From Pseudoflavonifractor sp902362925 (lineage in GTDB: Bacteria > Bacillota > Clostridia > Oscillospirales > Oscillospiraceae): 64,000 nucleotides of DNA. The stretch lies in assembly GCA_902362925.1 (NCBI GenBank), contig CABIYL010000009.1. One strand, given 5' to 3'. The notes beneath the pieces are model-generated. The model was given only the letters and a program-made list of their open reading frames with translations. It was not told the origin of the DNA and ran no database searches. Both the position numbers and the translations under genes were made by a program. Positions within the stretch are counted from its first letter, which is position 1. The number at the start of each line of letters is the position of its first letter. Shown piece by piece: positions 33,678-41,829 of the stretch.

Positions 33678-34481
33678 TCACAGTTTGATGGGACAGGGTT
33701 TCCGCTGACGGTACACCGTGCAGTATTTCCAGCCCAGGTCCCGCAGCAGCTGATAGCCCTCCTCCAGGTGATCTCCCAGCCACTTGGGGGTGTGGGCGTC
33801 GGAACCCACGGTGATATATTCCCCGCCCAGCTCCCGGAAGCGCTTGAGAATGGCTGCGGTGGGGGTGGTCCGCTCTCCCATACGGTACCGCCAGCTGGCG
33901 GTGTTGATCTCCAGGCCCTTGCCGTCGGCCACAGCGGTGCGGAGAATCTCATCTATCACATCGGTGTACAGGCTGTCGTCGGGCACATAGGGCGCGTAGC
34001 GGTCCACCAGGTTGAGGTGGGCCAGTACGTCATAATTTTTGAACTGCCCGATGCAGGACAGGACAAACTCATAATACTGCCGGAATACCGCTTCAACATT
34101 GCTGGCCGGATCCCGGGCCAGGTCGTCAAAGGTGCGCTCCGGTGTGGCGTGGAAGGAGGCCAGAATGAAATCATAGGCATAATCCTGGGCGGCCGCCTCA
34201 CAGCGGGCCATGGTGCCGCCAGGCAGGATACCCATCTCTATGCCCTTGAGCACCTCCAGCCGGCCGGCGTACTGCTCCGCCAGGTGCTCCATGGCCCGGT
34301 GATAGGCCTCCGTGGGCTGCCCGGTCCGGTGGACCGGATTGGGATAGTCCGGGTTATAGTGGTCGGTGATGGCAATACCGGCCAGACCGCGGCTGATGGC
34401 CGCCTCAGCCTGGGCCTCCATCGGTGTTTCGGAATCTGTGGAAAAAACGGTATGCATATGCATATCGTAAGGTCGGAACAT
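33678..34481 (-). CDS. hisK: PHP-domain phosphatase, histidinol-phosphatase family
   Basis: A 267-residue PHP-domain metal-dependent hydrolase. Metal ligands are visible in YDMHMHT near the start, ITDHYN, and GSDAHTP near the C-terminus. This is the HisK/HisJ type, which dephosphorylates L-histidinol phosphate. There are no other his genes here, so the substrate is uncertain; related PHP enzymes act on other phosphomonoesters. The start MFRPYDMHMH is placed by the GGAG about 11 bases upstream. Confidence 0.8.
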   Translation of the reverse strand: MFRPYDMHMHTVFSTDSETPMEAQAEAAISRGLAGIAITDHYNPDYPNPVHRTGQPTEAYHRAMEHLAEQYAGRLEVLKGIEMGILPGGTMARCEAAAQDYAYDFILASFHATPERTFDDLARDPASNVEAVFRQYYEFVLSCIGQFKNYDVLAHLNLVDRYAPYVPDDSLYTDVIDEILRTAVADGKGLEINTASWRYRMGERTTPTAAILKRFRELGGEYITVGSDAHTPKWLGDHLEEGYQLLRDLGWKYCTVYRQRKPCPIKL

Positions 34482-34624
34482 GGATTTGAACTCTCCTCTC
34501 AGCGGCGCCAACGGCCGCCATGACGTTTCTTTATTTTCTGTCAGAAAGTAGTATACCCTATTTTCCGCCGCTCCGTCAAACAGAAGAGACAGCGGATTCC
34601 GGGCCTTCTTTTGTGCTCAACGGC

Positions 34625-34664
34625 AAAAACCGGGCGCGCAGCTCAATGCCGCGCGCCCGGTTTT
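34625..34664 (-). terminator. Strong intrinsic terminator of the SASP gene
   Basis: A perfect 14-bp GC-rich stem (34626-34639 with 34651-34664) is followed on the minus strand by five U residues. It lies 45 bases after the SASP stop. The symmetric A and T flanks allow activity in both directions. Confidence 0.9.
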
Positions 34665-34709
34665 CAGGGGTTGCTTCTTTTCCTCGCTGTGGATGGGAAC
34701 AGCGCAGGA

Positions 34710-34904
34710 TTACTGCATGCCGTTCTCGTAGGCCTGGATCATCTTCTTGACCATCTGGCCGCCCACGGAACCAGCCTCACGGGAGGTCAGGTCGCCGTTG
34801 TAGCCCTGCTTCAGGTTGACGCCAACCTCGGAAGCGGCCTCCATCTTGAACTTGTTGAGAGCCTCGCGAGCGCTGGGGACAACAGCCTTATTGGAACTAG
34901 TCAT
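34710..34904 (-). CDS. Alpha/beta-type small acid-soluble spore protein
   Basis: A 64-residue DNA-binding spore protein that coats and protects the spore chromosome. The germination-protease site is seen in FKMEAASEVGV, and the second conserved block is GYNGDLTSREAGSVGGQMVKKMI (given here only as its family landmark). Two ATGs lie close together; the one at 34904 is chosen because AAGGAG sits nine bases before it, whereas 34913 directly abuts that site. Expression would be by forespore sigma-G, but no convincing promoter is visible. Confidence 0.95.
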   Translation of the reverse strand: MTSSNKAVVPSAREALNKFKMEAASEVGVNLKQGYNGDLTSREAGSVGGQMVKKMIQAYENGMQ

Positions 34905-35027
34905 AGTGTGCATCTCCTTGTGTTTTGTTTTTGTTGGATTGGGAATCCGAACATAGCTTTGCCCCGTGAGATTTTTATATTCGCACTCACTCACGCCAAA
35001 TTTTTGCAGTCAAAATAGGCCTGTGTA

Positions 35028-35130
35028 CCCTTATAAAAAGCAACCCTGCCGGAGACAGGGTGTTGCCGCTCCCGCCGGTAAGACTCCCCACCTACAGCCA
35101 GGCCACTATGTCGGTATGCCAGGCATCAGA
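35028..35130 (-). other. Unassigned intergenic stretch with a hairpin and U-tract
   Basis: The 348-base gap between the SASP start and cas3 holds no convincing gene. On the minus strand an ACCCTG/CAGGGT hairpin followed by TGCTTTTT (about 35030-35062) looks like a weak terminator. The 65 bases ahead of it are GC-rich with inverted TGCC/GGCA pieces. It could be the 3' end of a small RNA, or a relic. No known family is recognised. Confidence 0.3.
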
Positions 35131-35190
35131 TGGAATATGCGGAAAATCAGTGTTTGTCTGATAAAGTATTGGAATTTTTTAGAATTGTAC

Positions 35191-35219
35191 TGTTTATCGG
35201 ACTACTGATGTGCTATAGT
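35191..35219 (+). promoter_or_regulatory. Possible promoter of the cas operon
   Basis: TATAGT at 35214-35219 is a good -10 element; the best -35 at 17 bases is only TGTTTA. It lies about 34 bases before the cas3 start codon, in the only AT-rich part of the gap. Confidence 0.45.
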
Positions 35220-35252
35220 GAGGGCAAAGAAAGAGTGAAAGAGGTATCTGCT

Positions 35253-37394
35253 ATGGACCATACTCCCCGTTTGGCGCATATTACCGACGATGGGCGAACA
35301 CAGACCATTCTGGCCCACCTCCAGGGAACTGCCTCACTGGCCCGGTCGTTTGCGGAGCCTTTTGGCGGCGCGACGCAGGCGGAGCTGGCCGGACTGGCCC
35401 ATGATATCGGAAAGTACAGCGCAGCTTTCCAGCGGAGGCTTCACGGTGGCCCCAGAACAGACCACACCACAGCGGGTGCAGCGGAGTGTTGGCAGCGCAG
35501 GCAGCCCTTTGCAGCTTTTGCTGTGGCAGGTCACCATGGCGGCCTGCCTGACGGCGGCAGCCGTGGTGATGGGCCGGAACTGGCCACTCTATGCGGCCGC
35601 ATAAAACGAAAAGAGCGGAACCTTCTGGAGCCCTGTGATGGCTGGCAGCAGGAGGTACAGTTGTCCCAGGCAGACATCCCCGCCTTTGTACAGCACGGAA
35701 TGCCGGAAGGGATGTTTTTTACCCGGATGCTCTATTCCTGTCTGGTGGACGCCGACTTTCTGGATACAGAGACCTTTATGGAGGCACAGCTCCGAGAACA
35801 AAGTCAGTTCTCTGCGGATCAGCTGTGGGACAGGCTCCACCACTACATATCGGGCTGGTTTCCTCCAAAAGGTGAGCTGAACCGCCAGCGCTGTCAAATT
35901 CTGAAGCGCTGTCTCCAGGAGGGAGAGACGCAGCAGCCCGGACTTTTTTCCCTCACCGTACCCACCGGCGGTGGAAAGACGGTGGCATCCCTGGCCTTTG
36001 CCCTGGCTCACGCCAGACGGCATGGTCTGCGGCGGATAATCTATGTTATCCCTTACATCTCCATCATTGAACAGACGGCAGAGACGTTCCGCAGGATACT
36101 GGGACCGGAGAACGTATTGGAACACCACGCCAATGTCCTCTATGATTTGGAAGGCGAGGCCAATCCCCACACCATCCGTATGGCCAGAGCCACAGAAAAC
36201 TGGGACATACCAGTAGTGGTGACCACGGCGGTGCAGTTCTTTGAGTCCCTGTATGCCTGCCGTTCCTCCCAGTGCCGCAAGCTCCACAATATCTCCGGAA
36301 GCGTGGTCATCTTTGACGAGGCTCAGATGATGCCCATCCCCTTTCTCCGTCCCTGCATCCACGCTGTTTCACAGTTGGTGGCGCATTACGGCGTCTCCGC
36401 CGTCCTCTGCACGGCAACCCAGCCCGCACTGGAATCGATCTTCCGCGAATTTCTTCCCAATGTCCCCATCCGTGAGCTCTGCCCTGCCGACACCTGCCAG
36501 TGGGAGGTATTCCGCCGTGTCTCCTTCCTCCGGGCAGGCCGCCTCACCTGGGATGAGCTGGCTGCGCGGCTCAATGAACACAGCCAGGTCCTGTGTATCG
36601 TCAACACCAGAAAGGCCGCCCAGGAGGTATACACCCGCCTGGACAGAGCCGGCAGCTTCCACCTGTCCACTCTCATGTGCCCCAGCCATAGGAAACAGCA
36701 GCTGGCGGAGATCCGCCGGCGCCTGAAGGAGGGTCTTCCCTGCCGTGTGGTCTCCACCTCGCTGATTGAGGCCGGTGTAGATGTGGATTTTCCCACCGTG
36801 TTCCGTGAATTGGCCGGTTTGGATTCCATCCTCCAGGCTGCCGGACGGTGCAATCGGGAAGGGAAGCGCTCTACCAAGGAGAGTATTGTCTATATTTTTG
36901 AAGGTGAGGACAAAGCACCCCCGCTGTTTTCCGCCGCCATCGGCGCCGGAAGGGATGTCATGGCCCGCCATGAGGACATCGCATCTCAGACAGCCATCCA
37001 CGATTATTTCCACCAACTTCTGGATTTGAAGGGCAAAGAGGCCCAGGACAAGGAGCGAATCCTGCCCCTTATTCAGTCGGAGTTTTTCCCGTTCCGCACT
37101 GTGGCGGAACGTTTCCATCTCATCGACTCGCCTACCAGGACAGTCTATATCCCTCTTGGAGAGGGAGCGGCGCTTGTGGACCAGCTGCGCGCCGGTATGA
37201 GCAGCCGGCAGCTGTTCCGTCAGCTGGGACAGTACGGTGTTGCCATCTATGAAAAACATTTTGCTGCTCTGGAGGGTGCGGGAGATCTGGAAGTACTGGA
37301 GAACGGCGCAGCCATCCTGAGAAACACAGCGCTCTACTCCGGCGAGACTGGGCTCTCTCTGGAGGCAGACAGCGGAAAGGAACTATTTATATAA
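35253..37394 (+). CDS. cas3: CRISPR-associated helicase/nuclease Cas3 (type I-C)
   Basis: Cas3 is recruited by Cascade to unwind and degrade target DNA. The 713-residue protein has an N-terminal HD nuclease domain: His22, His50-Asp51 in LAHDIGK, His71, and His94-His95. The superfamily 2 helicase follows, with Walker A PTGGGKT at 237-243, motif II DEAQ at 355-358, CTATQ at 386-390, and a QAAGRCNREG motif VI. All motifs are intact. The start at 35253 is set by GAGG eight bases upstream; the frame is open further 5'. It is the first gene of a four-gene interference operon. Confidence 0.96.
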   Translation: MDHTPRLAHITDDGRTQTILAHLQGTASLARSFAEPFGGATQAELAGLAHDIGKYSAAFQRRLHGGPRTDHTTAGAAECWQRRQPFAAFAVAGHHGGLPDGGSRGDGPELATLCGRIKRKERNLLEPCDGWQQEVQLSQADIPAFVQHGMPEGMFFTRMLYSCLVDADFLDTETFMEAQLREQSQFSADQLWDRLHHYISGWFPPKGELNRQRCQILKRCLQEGETQQPGLFSLTVPTGGGKTVASLAFALAHARRHGLRRIIYVIPYISIIEQTAETFRRILGPENVLEHHANVLYDLEGEANPHTIRMARATENWDIPVVVTTAVQFFESLYACRSSQCRKLHNISGSVVIFDEAQMMPIPFLRPCIHAVSQLVAHYGVSAVLCTATQPALESIFREFLPNVPIRELCPADTCQWEVFRRVSFLRAGRLTWDELAARLNEHSQVLCIVNTRKAAQEVYTRLDRAGSFHLSTLMCPSHRKQQLAEIRRRLKEGLPCRVVSTSLIEAGVDVDFPTVFRELAGLDSILQAAGRCNREGKRSTKESIVYIFEGEDKAPPLFSAAIGAGRDVMARHEDIASQTAIHDYFHQLLDLKGKEAQDKERILPLIQSEFFPFRTVAERFHLIDSPTRTVYIPLGEGAALVDQLRAGMSSRQLFRQLGQYGVAIYEKHFAALEGAGDLEVLENGAAILRNTALYSGETGLSLEADSGKELFI

Positions 37395-37426
37395 ATTAAA
37401 CATACAAAGCGAAAGGTGTGACACCT

Positions 37427-38089
37427 ATGTCCATAAAACTGGAGGTTTGGGGGGAGTATGCCCTCTTCACTCGCCCGGAAATGAAGGTTGAACGGGTCAG
37501 CTATGGCGTGATGACCCCCTCAGCGGCCAGAGGGCTGATCGAGGCCATTTACTGGCATCCTGGAATGCGGTGGCGCATCGATCGCATCCATGTCTGTGCC
37601 CCCATCCGCTTCACCAATCTGCGGCGCAACGAGGTCAAATCCACCATCTCCGCCACCACAGCCCGCACGGTGATGGAACGCGGAACGGGTGAGCTGTATC
37701 TCAGCACTTCACAGGAGATTCAGCAGCGTGCCGCCCTGCTGCTGCGGGATGTGCGCTATGTGATTGAGGCTCATTTTGAGATGACGGAGAAGGCCACGCA
37801 CGGAGACAACCCGGGAAAATTCCAGGATATTATGAAGCGGCGGATTCAGAAGGGACAGTTTTATCACCAGCCCTGCTTCGGCTGTCGGGAGTTTCCCGCC
37901 CACTTCCGCCTGTGTGAGGAGATACCGCCCTGCCCTGACGAACTGAAAGGGGAACGGGACCTGGGCTGGATGCTCTACGACATGGACTATACCAATCCCG
38001 AGAACATTACCCCTCTCTTCTTCCGCGGTGTTCTCCGAAACGGTGTGCTGGATGTACCGGCCTGGGACAGCAAGGAGGTACGGCGATGA
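37427..38089 (+). CDS. cas5c: Cas5c, pre-crRNA processing endoribonuclease
   Basis: In type I-C systems, which lack Cas6, Cas5c cuts the CRISPR transcript and stays on the 5' handle. The 220-residue protein matches the Cas5d/Dvulg family: it opens MSIKLEVWGEYALFTRPEMK, has VSYGVMTPSAARGLIEAIYW, and ends with the FGCREFPAHFRLCE block. AAAGG ten bases before the ATG at 37427 selects that start over the GTG nine bases earlier. It overlaps cas8c by four bases. Confidence 0.94.
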   Translation: MSIKLEVWGEYALFTRPEMKVERVSYGVMTPSAARGLIEAIYWHPGMRWRIDRIHVCAPIRFTNLRRNEVKSTISATTARTVMERGTGELYLSTSQEIQQRAALLLRDVRYVIEAHFEMTEKATHGDNPGKFQDIMKRRIQKGQFYHQPCFGCREFPAHFRLCEEIPPCPDELKGERDLGWMLYDMDYTNPENITPLFFRGVLRNGVLDVPAWDSKEVRR

Positions 38090-39825
38090 TCCTGCAGGCA
38101 TTGACCGAATACTACCGCACCCTGGCGGACAGGGGAGAGATCTCTCCCCCGGGCTGGAGCACCGTCAATGTCTCCTACGCGCTCTGTATCGGCATGGACG
38201 GAACCCTGGAGCAGGTTATCTCCGTCCAAACCGAACAGAAAAAAGGGAAAAAGACTGTGCTGGCGCCGCAGCCCATGACGCTCCCGGCTCCAGTGAAGCG
38301 CACCAGCGGCGTGGCGGCCAACTTCCTCTGTGACACATCCAGCTATCTTCTGGGCGTGGACGGTAAGGGCAAGCCCCAACGTGCCCTGGAATGCTTCCAG
38401 GCGTGTAAAAGTCTCCATCAGGACCTGTTGGAAGTAGTGGACAGCCCTGCCGCCCGGGCGGTGCTGGCCTTTTTTGAAAACTGGCAGCCGGAGCAGGCAG
38501 CAGAGCACCCCGCTCTTATCCCCTGTTGGGACGAACTGCTGTCAGGTGCCAACCTGGTGTTCCGCTATGATGGCTCCTTCGTCCACGAGGCCGCTCTGAT
38601 TCGTCAGGTTTGGGACAGTCACTATCAGACGGCGGAAGACGGCCCTCAGATGGTCTGTTTGGTCACCGGAGAGCGTGGACCGGCGGAAAACATCCATCCT
38701 CCCATCAAAAAGGTACAGGGCGCCCAGTCCAGCGGCGCGGCGCTGGTGTCCTTTAATGCCCCGGCGTTCTGTTCCTACGGCAAGGAGCAGAATTACAACG
38801 CCCCTACCAGCAAATACGCCGCCTTTGCCTACACCACCGCCCTCAACCATCTGCTCTCCGACCGGGAGCATGTCTACCGGATGGGGGACGCCACGGTGGT
38901 CTGCTGGGCCAAATGCGGCGGGGACGTCTACCAGAATCTGATGGGCTGGGCACTCTTCGGACAGGAGCCCTCCTACACGCTGACGGATCTCCAGGGCGCA
39001 CTGAAAAATCTGTGCGACGGGAGTCCGGTGGAGTTGGATGAGGAGCGGCTGGACCCCAATATGGAATTTTATATTCTGGGTCTCTCCCCCAACGCCGCCC
39101 GCCTGTCAGTACGCTTTTTCCTGCACAACACCTTCGGTCATTTTCTGAAAAACGCCCAGGCTCACCAGCAGCGGCTGGAGATTGTCAAACCCGCCTATGA
39201 CAAATTTGATGTTCTGCCCCTGTGGAAGCTGCTGGACGAGACCGTAAACCAGAACAGCCGTGACAAAACCCCGGCCCCCAACATGGCCGGCGAAGTGCTG
39301 CGGTCCATTCTCACAGACACCCGCTACCCAGCCACCCTGCTGTCCGGCGTGACGCTGCGCATCCGTGCGGAACACGCTGTCACCCGGGGCAGGGCCGCCA
39401 TTATCAAGGCGTATTATCTGAAAAATCCACATTCCGATTCCGATGTGCCGAAGGAGGTTTTGACCGTGTCCCTCAATCCCGACAGCTCCAACCTTCCCTA
39501 CAACCTGGGGCGTCTGTTCTCCGTGCTGGAGACCATCCAGTCCGCCGCCAACCCGGGCATCAACTCCACCATCAAGGACAAGTACTTCAACTCTGCCTCC
39601 GCCACCCCTGCCATCGTGTTCCCCGTGCTGCTGAATCTGGCCCAGAAGCACCTGAAAAAGCTGGACACCGGCCTGCGCACCTACTATGACAAACAGCTCA
39701 CCACCCTGCTCTCCAAGCTGGGCGAGGGCTATCCTCAGCGTTTGAATCTGCCCCAGCAGGGTTCCTTCCAGCTGGGCTATTATCACCAGACCCAGGTCCG
39801 TTTTGAGAAAAAGGAGGAGAAATAA
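38086..39825 (+). CDS. cas8c: Cas8c large subunit (Csd1)
   Basis: The large Cascade subunit that recognises the PAM and helps open the target. The 579-residue protein has the family start ILQALTEYYRTL, the central VCLVTGERGPAENIHPPIKK (positions near 190-210), and the FYILGLSPNAARLSVRFF segment. It is full length and overlaps cas5c as ATGA. Its 3' end carries an internal ribosome site for Cas11c. It ends one base before the cas7c start. Confidence 0.95.
   Translation: MILQALTEYYRTLADRGEISPPGWSTVNVSYALCIGMDGTLEQVISVQTEQKKGKKTVLAPQPMTLPAPVKRTSGVAANFLCDTSSYLLGVDGKGKPQRALECFQACKSLHQDLLEVVDSPAARAVLAFFENWQPEQAAEHPALIPCWDELLSGANLVFRYDGSFVHEAALIRQVWDSHYQTAEDGPQMVCLVTGERGPAENIHPPIKKVQGAQSSGAALVSFNAPAFCSYGKEQNYNAPTSKYAAFAYTTALNHLLSDREHVYRMGDATVVCWAKCGGDVYQNLMGWALFGQEPSYTLTDLQGALKNLCDGSPVELDEERLDPNMEFYILGLSPNAARLSVRFFLHNTFGHFLKNAQAHQQRLEIVKPAYDKFDVLPLWKLLDETVNQNSRDKTPAPNMAGEVLRSILTDTRYPATLLSGVTLRIRAEHAVTRGRAAIIKAYYLKNPHSDSDVPKEVLTVSLNPDSSNLPYNLGRLFSVLETIQSAANPGINSTIKDKYFNSASATPAIVFPVLLNLAQKHLKKLDTGLRTYYDKQLTTLLSKLGEGYPQRLNLPQQGSFQLGYYHQTQVRFEKKEEK
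39466..39825 (+). CDS. cas11c: Cas11c small subunit, translated from inside cas8c
   Basis: Type I-C complexes need a small subunit made from an internal start in the cas8c gene (established for characterised I-C systems). Here a textbook Shine-Dalgarno sequence AAGGAGG (39451-39457) precedes an in-frame GTG at 39466 by eight bases. The product would be 119 residues, corresponding to Cas8c residues 461-579 and starting MSLNPDSSN. Length and place agree with known Cas11c proteins. No separate ORF exists, so it is easily missed. Confidence 0.82.
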   Translation: MSLNPDSSNLPYNLGRLFSVLETIQSAANPGINSTIKDKYFNSASATPAIVFPVLLNLAQKHLKKLDTGLRTYYDKQLTTLLSKLGEGYPQRLNLPQQGSFQLGYYHQTQVRFEKKEEK

Positions 39826-39826
39826 T

Positions 39827-40723
39827 ATGTCTGAGCCTATCAAGAACCGCTACGAATTCGTCATCCTCTTCGATGTGGAAAACGGCAACCCCAACGGTGA
39901 CCCTGATGCAGGCAACATGCCCCGGGTGGACCCGGAGACCGGCCTGGGCATCGTGACCGATGTGTGCCTCAAGCGCAAGATCCGCAACTATGTGGAAACC
40001 GTAAAGGAGGACGCCACCGGCTACCGCATCTATGTCAAGGACGGTGTTCCCCTCAACCGCAGTGACGCGGAGGCGTATGCCGAACTGGATGTCACAGAGA
40101 AAACCGTGAAGGAAAAGAAGAAGGCCGACCCCGACCTGGACCGAAAGATCCGGGACTGGATGTGCGCCAATTTCTATGACATCCGCACTTTCGGCGCGGT
40201 GATGACCACCTTTGTAAAGGCCGCTCTGAACTGCGGTCAGGTGCGTGGTCCGGTCCAGCTGGGCTTTGCCCGCAGCGTGGAGCCGGTGGTCCCCCAGGAG
40301 GTCACCATCACCCGGGTTGCCATCACCACCGAGGCCGACGCGGAGAAGAAGGGCACCGAGATGGGCCGCAAGTACATCGTCCCTTACGGCCTTTACCGCT
40401 GTGAGGGCTATATCTCCGCCAATCTGGCCCGCAAGACCACCGGCTTCTCCGAAGAGGATCTGTCCCTGCTTTGGGAGGCCATTCTCAACATGTTTGAGCA
40501 CGACCACTCCGCCGCCCGGGGCAAGATGGCGGTACGGGAGCTGATTGTCTTCAAGCACGACAGTGAGCTGGGCTGTGCCCCCGCCTGGAAGCTATTTGAC
40601 GCCGTGACCGTCACCAGGAAAAATCCCGACGATCCCGCCCCTGCCCGCTCCTATCAGGACTATACTGTCGCCGTGGACGAGGCCGCCCTCCCTGCCGGCG
40701 TTACCTGTCAGCGGATGGGATGA
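39827..40723 (+). CDS. cas7c: Cas7c backbone subunit (Csd2)
   Basis: Cas7c forms the helical backbone that holds the crRNA. The 298-residue protein has the family opening NRYEFVILFDVENGNPNGDP, the VCLKRKIRNYV block, and DIRTFGAVM. GGAG seven bases upstream supports the ATG at 39827. It is complete. In type I-C loci cas4, cas1 and cas2 follow, but here debris of cas1 begins three bases after the stop codon. Confidence 0.95.
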   Translation: MSEPIKNRYEFVILFDVENGNPNGDPDAGNMPRVDPETGLGIVTDVCLKRKIRNYVETVKEDATGYRIYVKDGVPLNRSDAEAYAELDVTEKTVKEKKKADPDLDRKIRDWMCANFYDIRTFGAVMTTFVKAALNCGQVRGPVQLGFARSVEPVVPQEVTITRVAITTEADAEKKGTEMGRKYIVPYGLYRCEGYISANLARKTTGFSEEDLSLLWEAILNMFEHDHSAARGKMAVRELIVFKHDSELGCAPAWKLFDAVTVTRKNPDDPAPARSYQDYTVAVDEAALPAGVTCQRMG

Positions 40724-40725
40724 TC

Positions 40726-41007
40726 TATGCTAAGTTGTATAATGCCCGCCGGAGTATTGAACGTGCCCGCTGAGACCACGAGCTTCGGGTGGACACAGGG
40801 CGTTTGGAGGCCGTATCCGGGCAGCTGAAAGCACTTCTGCCCCAGCCTGCGTGAGACAGATTTGGACTCTCTGCGCGGCCTGGAAGGTGCTGGCACCACC
40901 GCATATTTCAGAAGACAGATTTTGAATATCGTAAAAACGGCGGCGTCTTCCTCAGCGAGAACAGGCGGCGTATCTTTCTTCAACGATGGCAAGCGCGCAA
41001 ATCGGAA
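40726..41007 (+). pseudogene. cas1: Decayed cas1 (integrase) remnant
   Basis: This stretch is a broken cas1. Frame 1 from 40726 reads YAKLYNARRSIERAR, a TGA at 40771-40773, then DHELRVDTGRLEAVSGQL to a second TGA at 40852. The match continues in another frame from 40856 as TDLDSLRGLEGAGTTAYF, consistent with a two-base deletion. After an internal deletion near 40910, the C-terminal part returns in the first frame from 40921 as FEYRKNGGVFLSENRRR, ending near 41007. The N-terminal third, about 60-75 internal residues and the very end are missing. It cannot encode active Cas1. cas4, normally between cas7 and cas1, is wholly absent. Confidence 0.88.
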
Positions 41008-41012
41008 GCCGC

Positions 41013-41081
41013 TGCGAAAACAGGCTCGATCACTTCGGCCGCAAAACTTCCTATCTTCCGGAAGAACCGCTGATTCTATAA
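41013..41081 (+). pseudogene. cas2: cas2 C-terminal remnant
   Basis: Only the last codons of cas2 remain: ENRLDHFGRKTSYLPEEPLIL followed by TAA at 41079-41081 (split here as ENRLDHFGRK and TSYLPEEPLIL). Cas2 proteins of I-C systems end in this way. The fragment is joined to the cas1 tail at about 41008-41012, so one deletion removed the cas1 end and nearly all of cas2. No start codon or ribosome site serves it. Confidence 0.8.
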
Positions 41082-41254
41082 GTGTGCGAGGCTCCAGCCC
41101 CCATAAATTCTCAGGGAGGTTCGCACCTATATTCGGCCGTTTCCCACGCATAATGATACGCTATTCTCTCTTATAGTTTTTCAGCATTTGCATATGCACT
41201 TAAAAATTGTGTAAAATACGCAAATTTGCAGGTATTTATTTGTATATATCTGCT
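41082..41254 (+). promoter_or_regulatory. CRISPR leader with array promoter
   Basis: A leader of about 173 bases lies between the cas2 remnant and repeat 1. It starts with a GTGCGAG...GGTTCGCAC inverted element (41083-41126), seen in many I-C leaders. Closer to the array it becomes AT-rich. A promoter with TTGCAT (41188-41193) and TAAAAT (41212-41217), 18 bases apart, would start transcription about 30 bases before the first repeat. The leader looks intact although the adaptation genes are gone. Confidence 0.72.
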
Positions 41255-41690
41255 GTCGCTCCCCATACGGGGAGCGTGGATTGAAATAGCTAAGCGGCCC
41301 ATCCAATGGGCAGTGCTTTGGTCGCTCCCCATACGGGGAGCGTGGATTGAAATACGCCGCCAAAAATCTTGTCAAAGTCGTTCGTCTCTCGTCGCTCCCC
41401 ATACGGGGAGCGTGGATTGAAATTGGGTGGCGCAGGCGGTGGTTGCGATGTCGTACCGTCGCTCCCCATACGGGGAGCGTGGATTGAAATACGACGTAAC
41501 AGGGAGAAAGCGTCAAATCGTTACGTCGCTCCCCATACGGGGAGCGTGGATTGAAATCCCGCCGCATGGAGCTTCAACGGCCCCTCCACGGTCGCTCCCC
41601 ATACGGGGAGTGTGGATTGAAATACCCACAGATATTCGGGAATGGCGGTGTCCTTCAGTCGCTCCCCACACGGGGAGCGTGGGTTAAAAT
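41255..41690 (+). CRISPR. Type I-C CRISPR array, 7 repeats and 6 spacers
   Basis: Repeats are 33 bases with arms CGCTCCCC and GGGGAGCG, ending GTGGATTGAAAT. Starts are 41255, 41321, 41391, 41458, 41525, 41591 and 41658. Spacers are 33, 37, 34, 34, 33 and 34 bases. Repeats 1-5 are identical; repeat 6 has one change (C to T in the 3' arm) and repeat 7 has three (loop T to C, and two in the 3' tail). The leader-proximal end is therefore at 41255 and the distal end is decaying. Transcription runs with the cas genes. Confidence 0.98.
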
Positions 41691-41780
41691 ACGCGCACAC
41701 ATCAGACAGACATTCGCCTCCCAGCGATGGCGCTCCATCTGAGAAGCATACTCAATTGTCTGTCCATTAGTTTTGTATGT

Positions 41781-41822
41781 AAAAACACCGTGCCCTGGCT
41801 TTTGTCAGGGCACGGTGTTTTT
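41781..41822. terminator. Bidirectional terminator between array and sulfatase gene
   Basis: Stem arms of ACACCGTGCCCTG and CAGGGCACGGTGT with A- and T-runs on both sides (five U on each strand). It ends the minus-strand LTA-synthase-like gene and can stop transcripts leaving the CRISPR array. Bases 41691-41780 hold nothing else recognisable. Confidence 0.9.
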
Positions 41823-41829
41823 ACGGCCG

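Noticed and set aside
33678..34481. PHP protein as a DNA polymerase X or PolC-type PHP domain
   Set aside because: It is a stand-alone 267-residue protein with the histidinol-phosphatase arrangement of metal motifs.
35028..35130. A possible 5S rRNA or SRP RNA on the minus strand, because of GCCTGGC and GGTGGGGAGT segments
   Set aside because: The order and spacing of conserved blocks do not match either RNA.
40862..41176. A 104-codon ORF downstream of cas7c
   Set aside because: It only chains parts of the cas1/cas2 remnants in one frame and runs into the leader.
41181..41742. Short open frames through the CRISPR array with repeated LPIRGAWIEI or FNPRSPYGE peptides
   Set aside because: They are translations of the 33-base repeats in several frames and have no ribosome sites.
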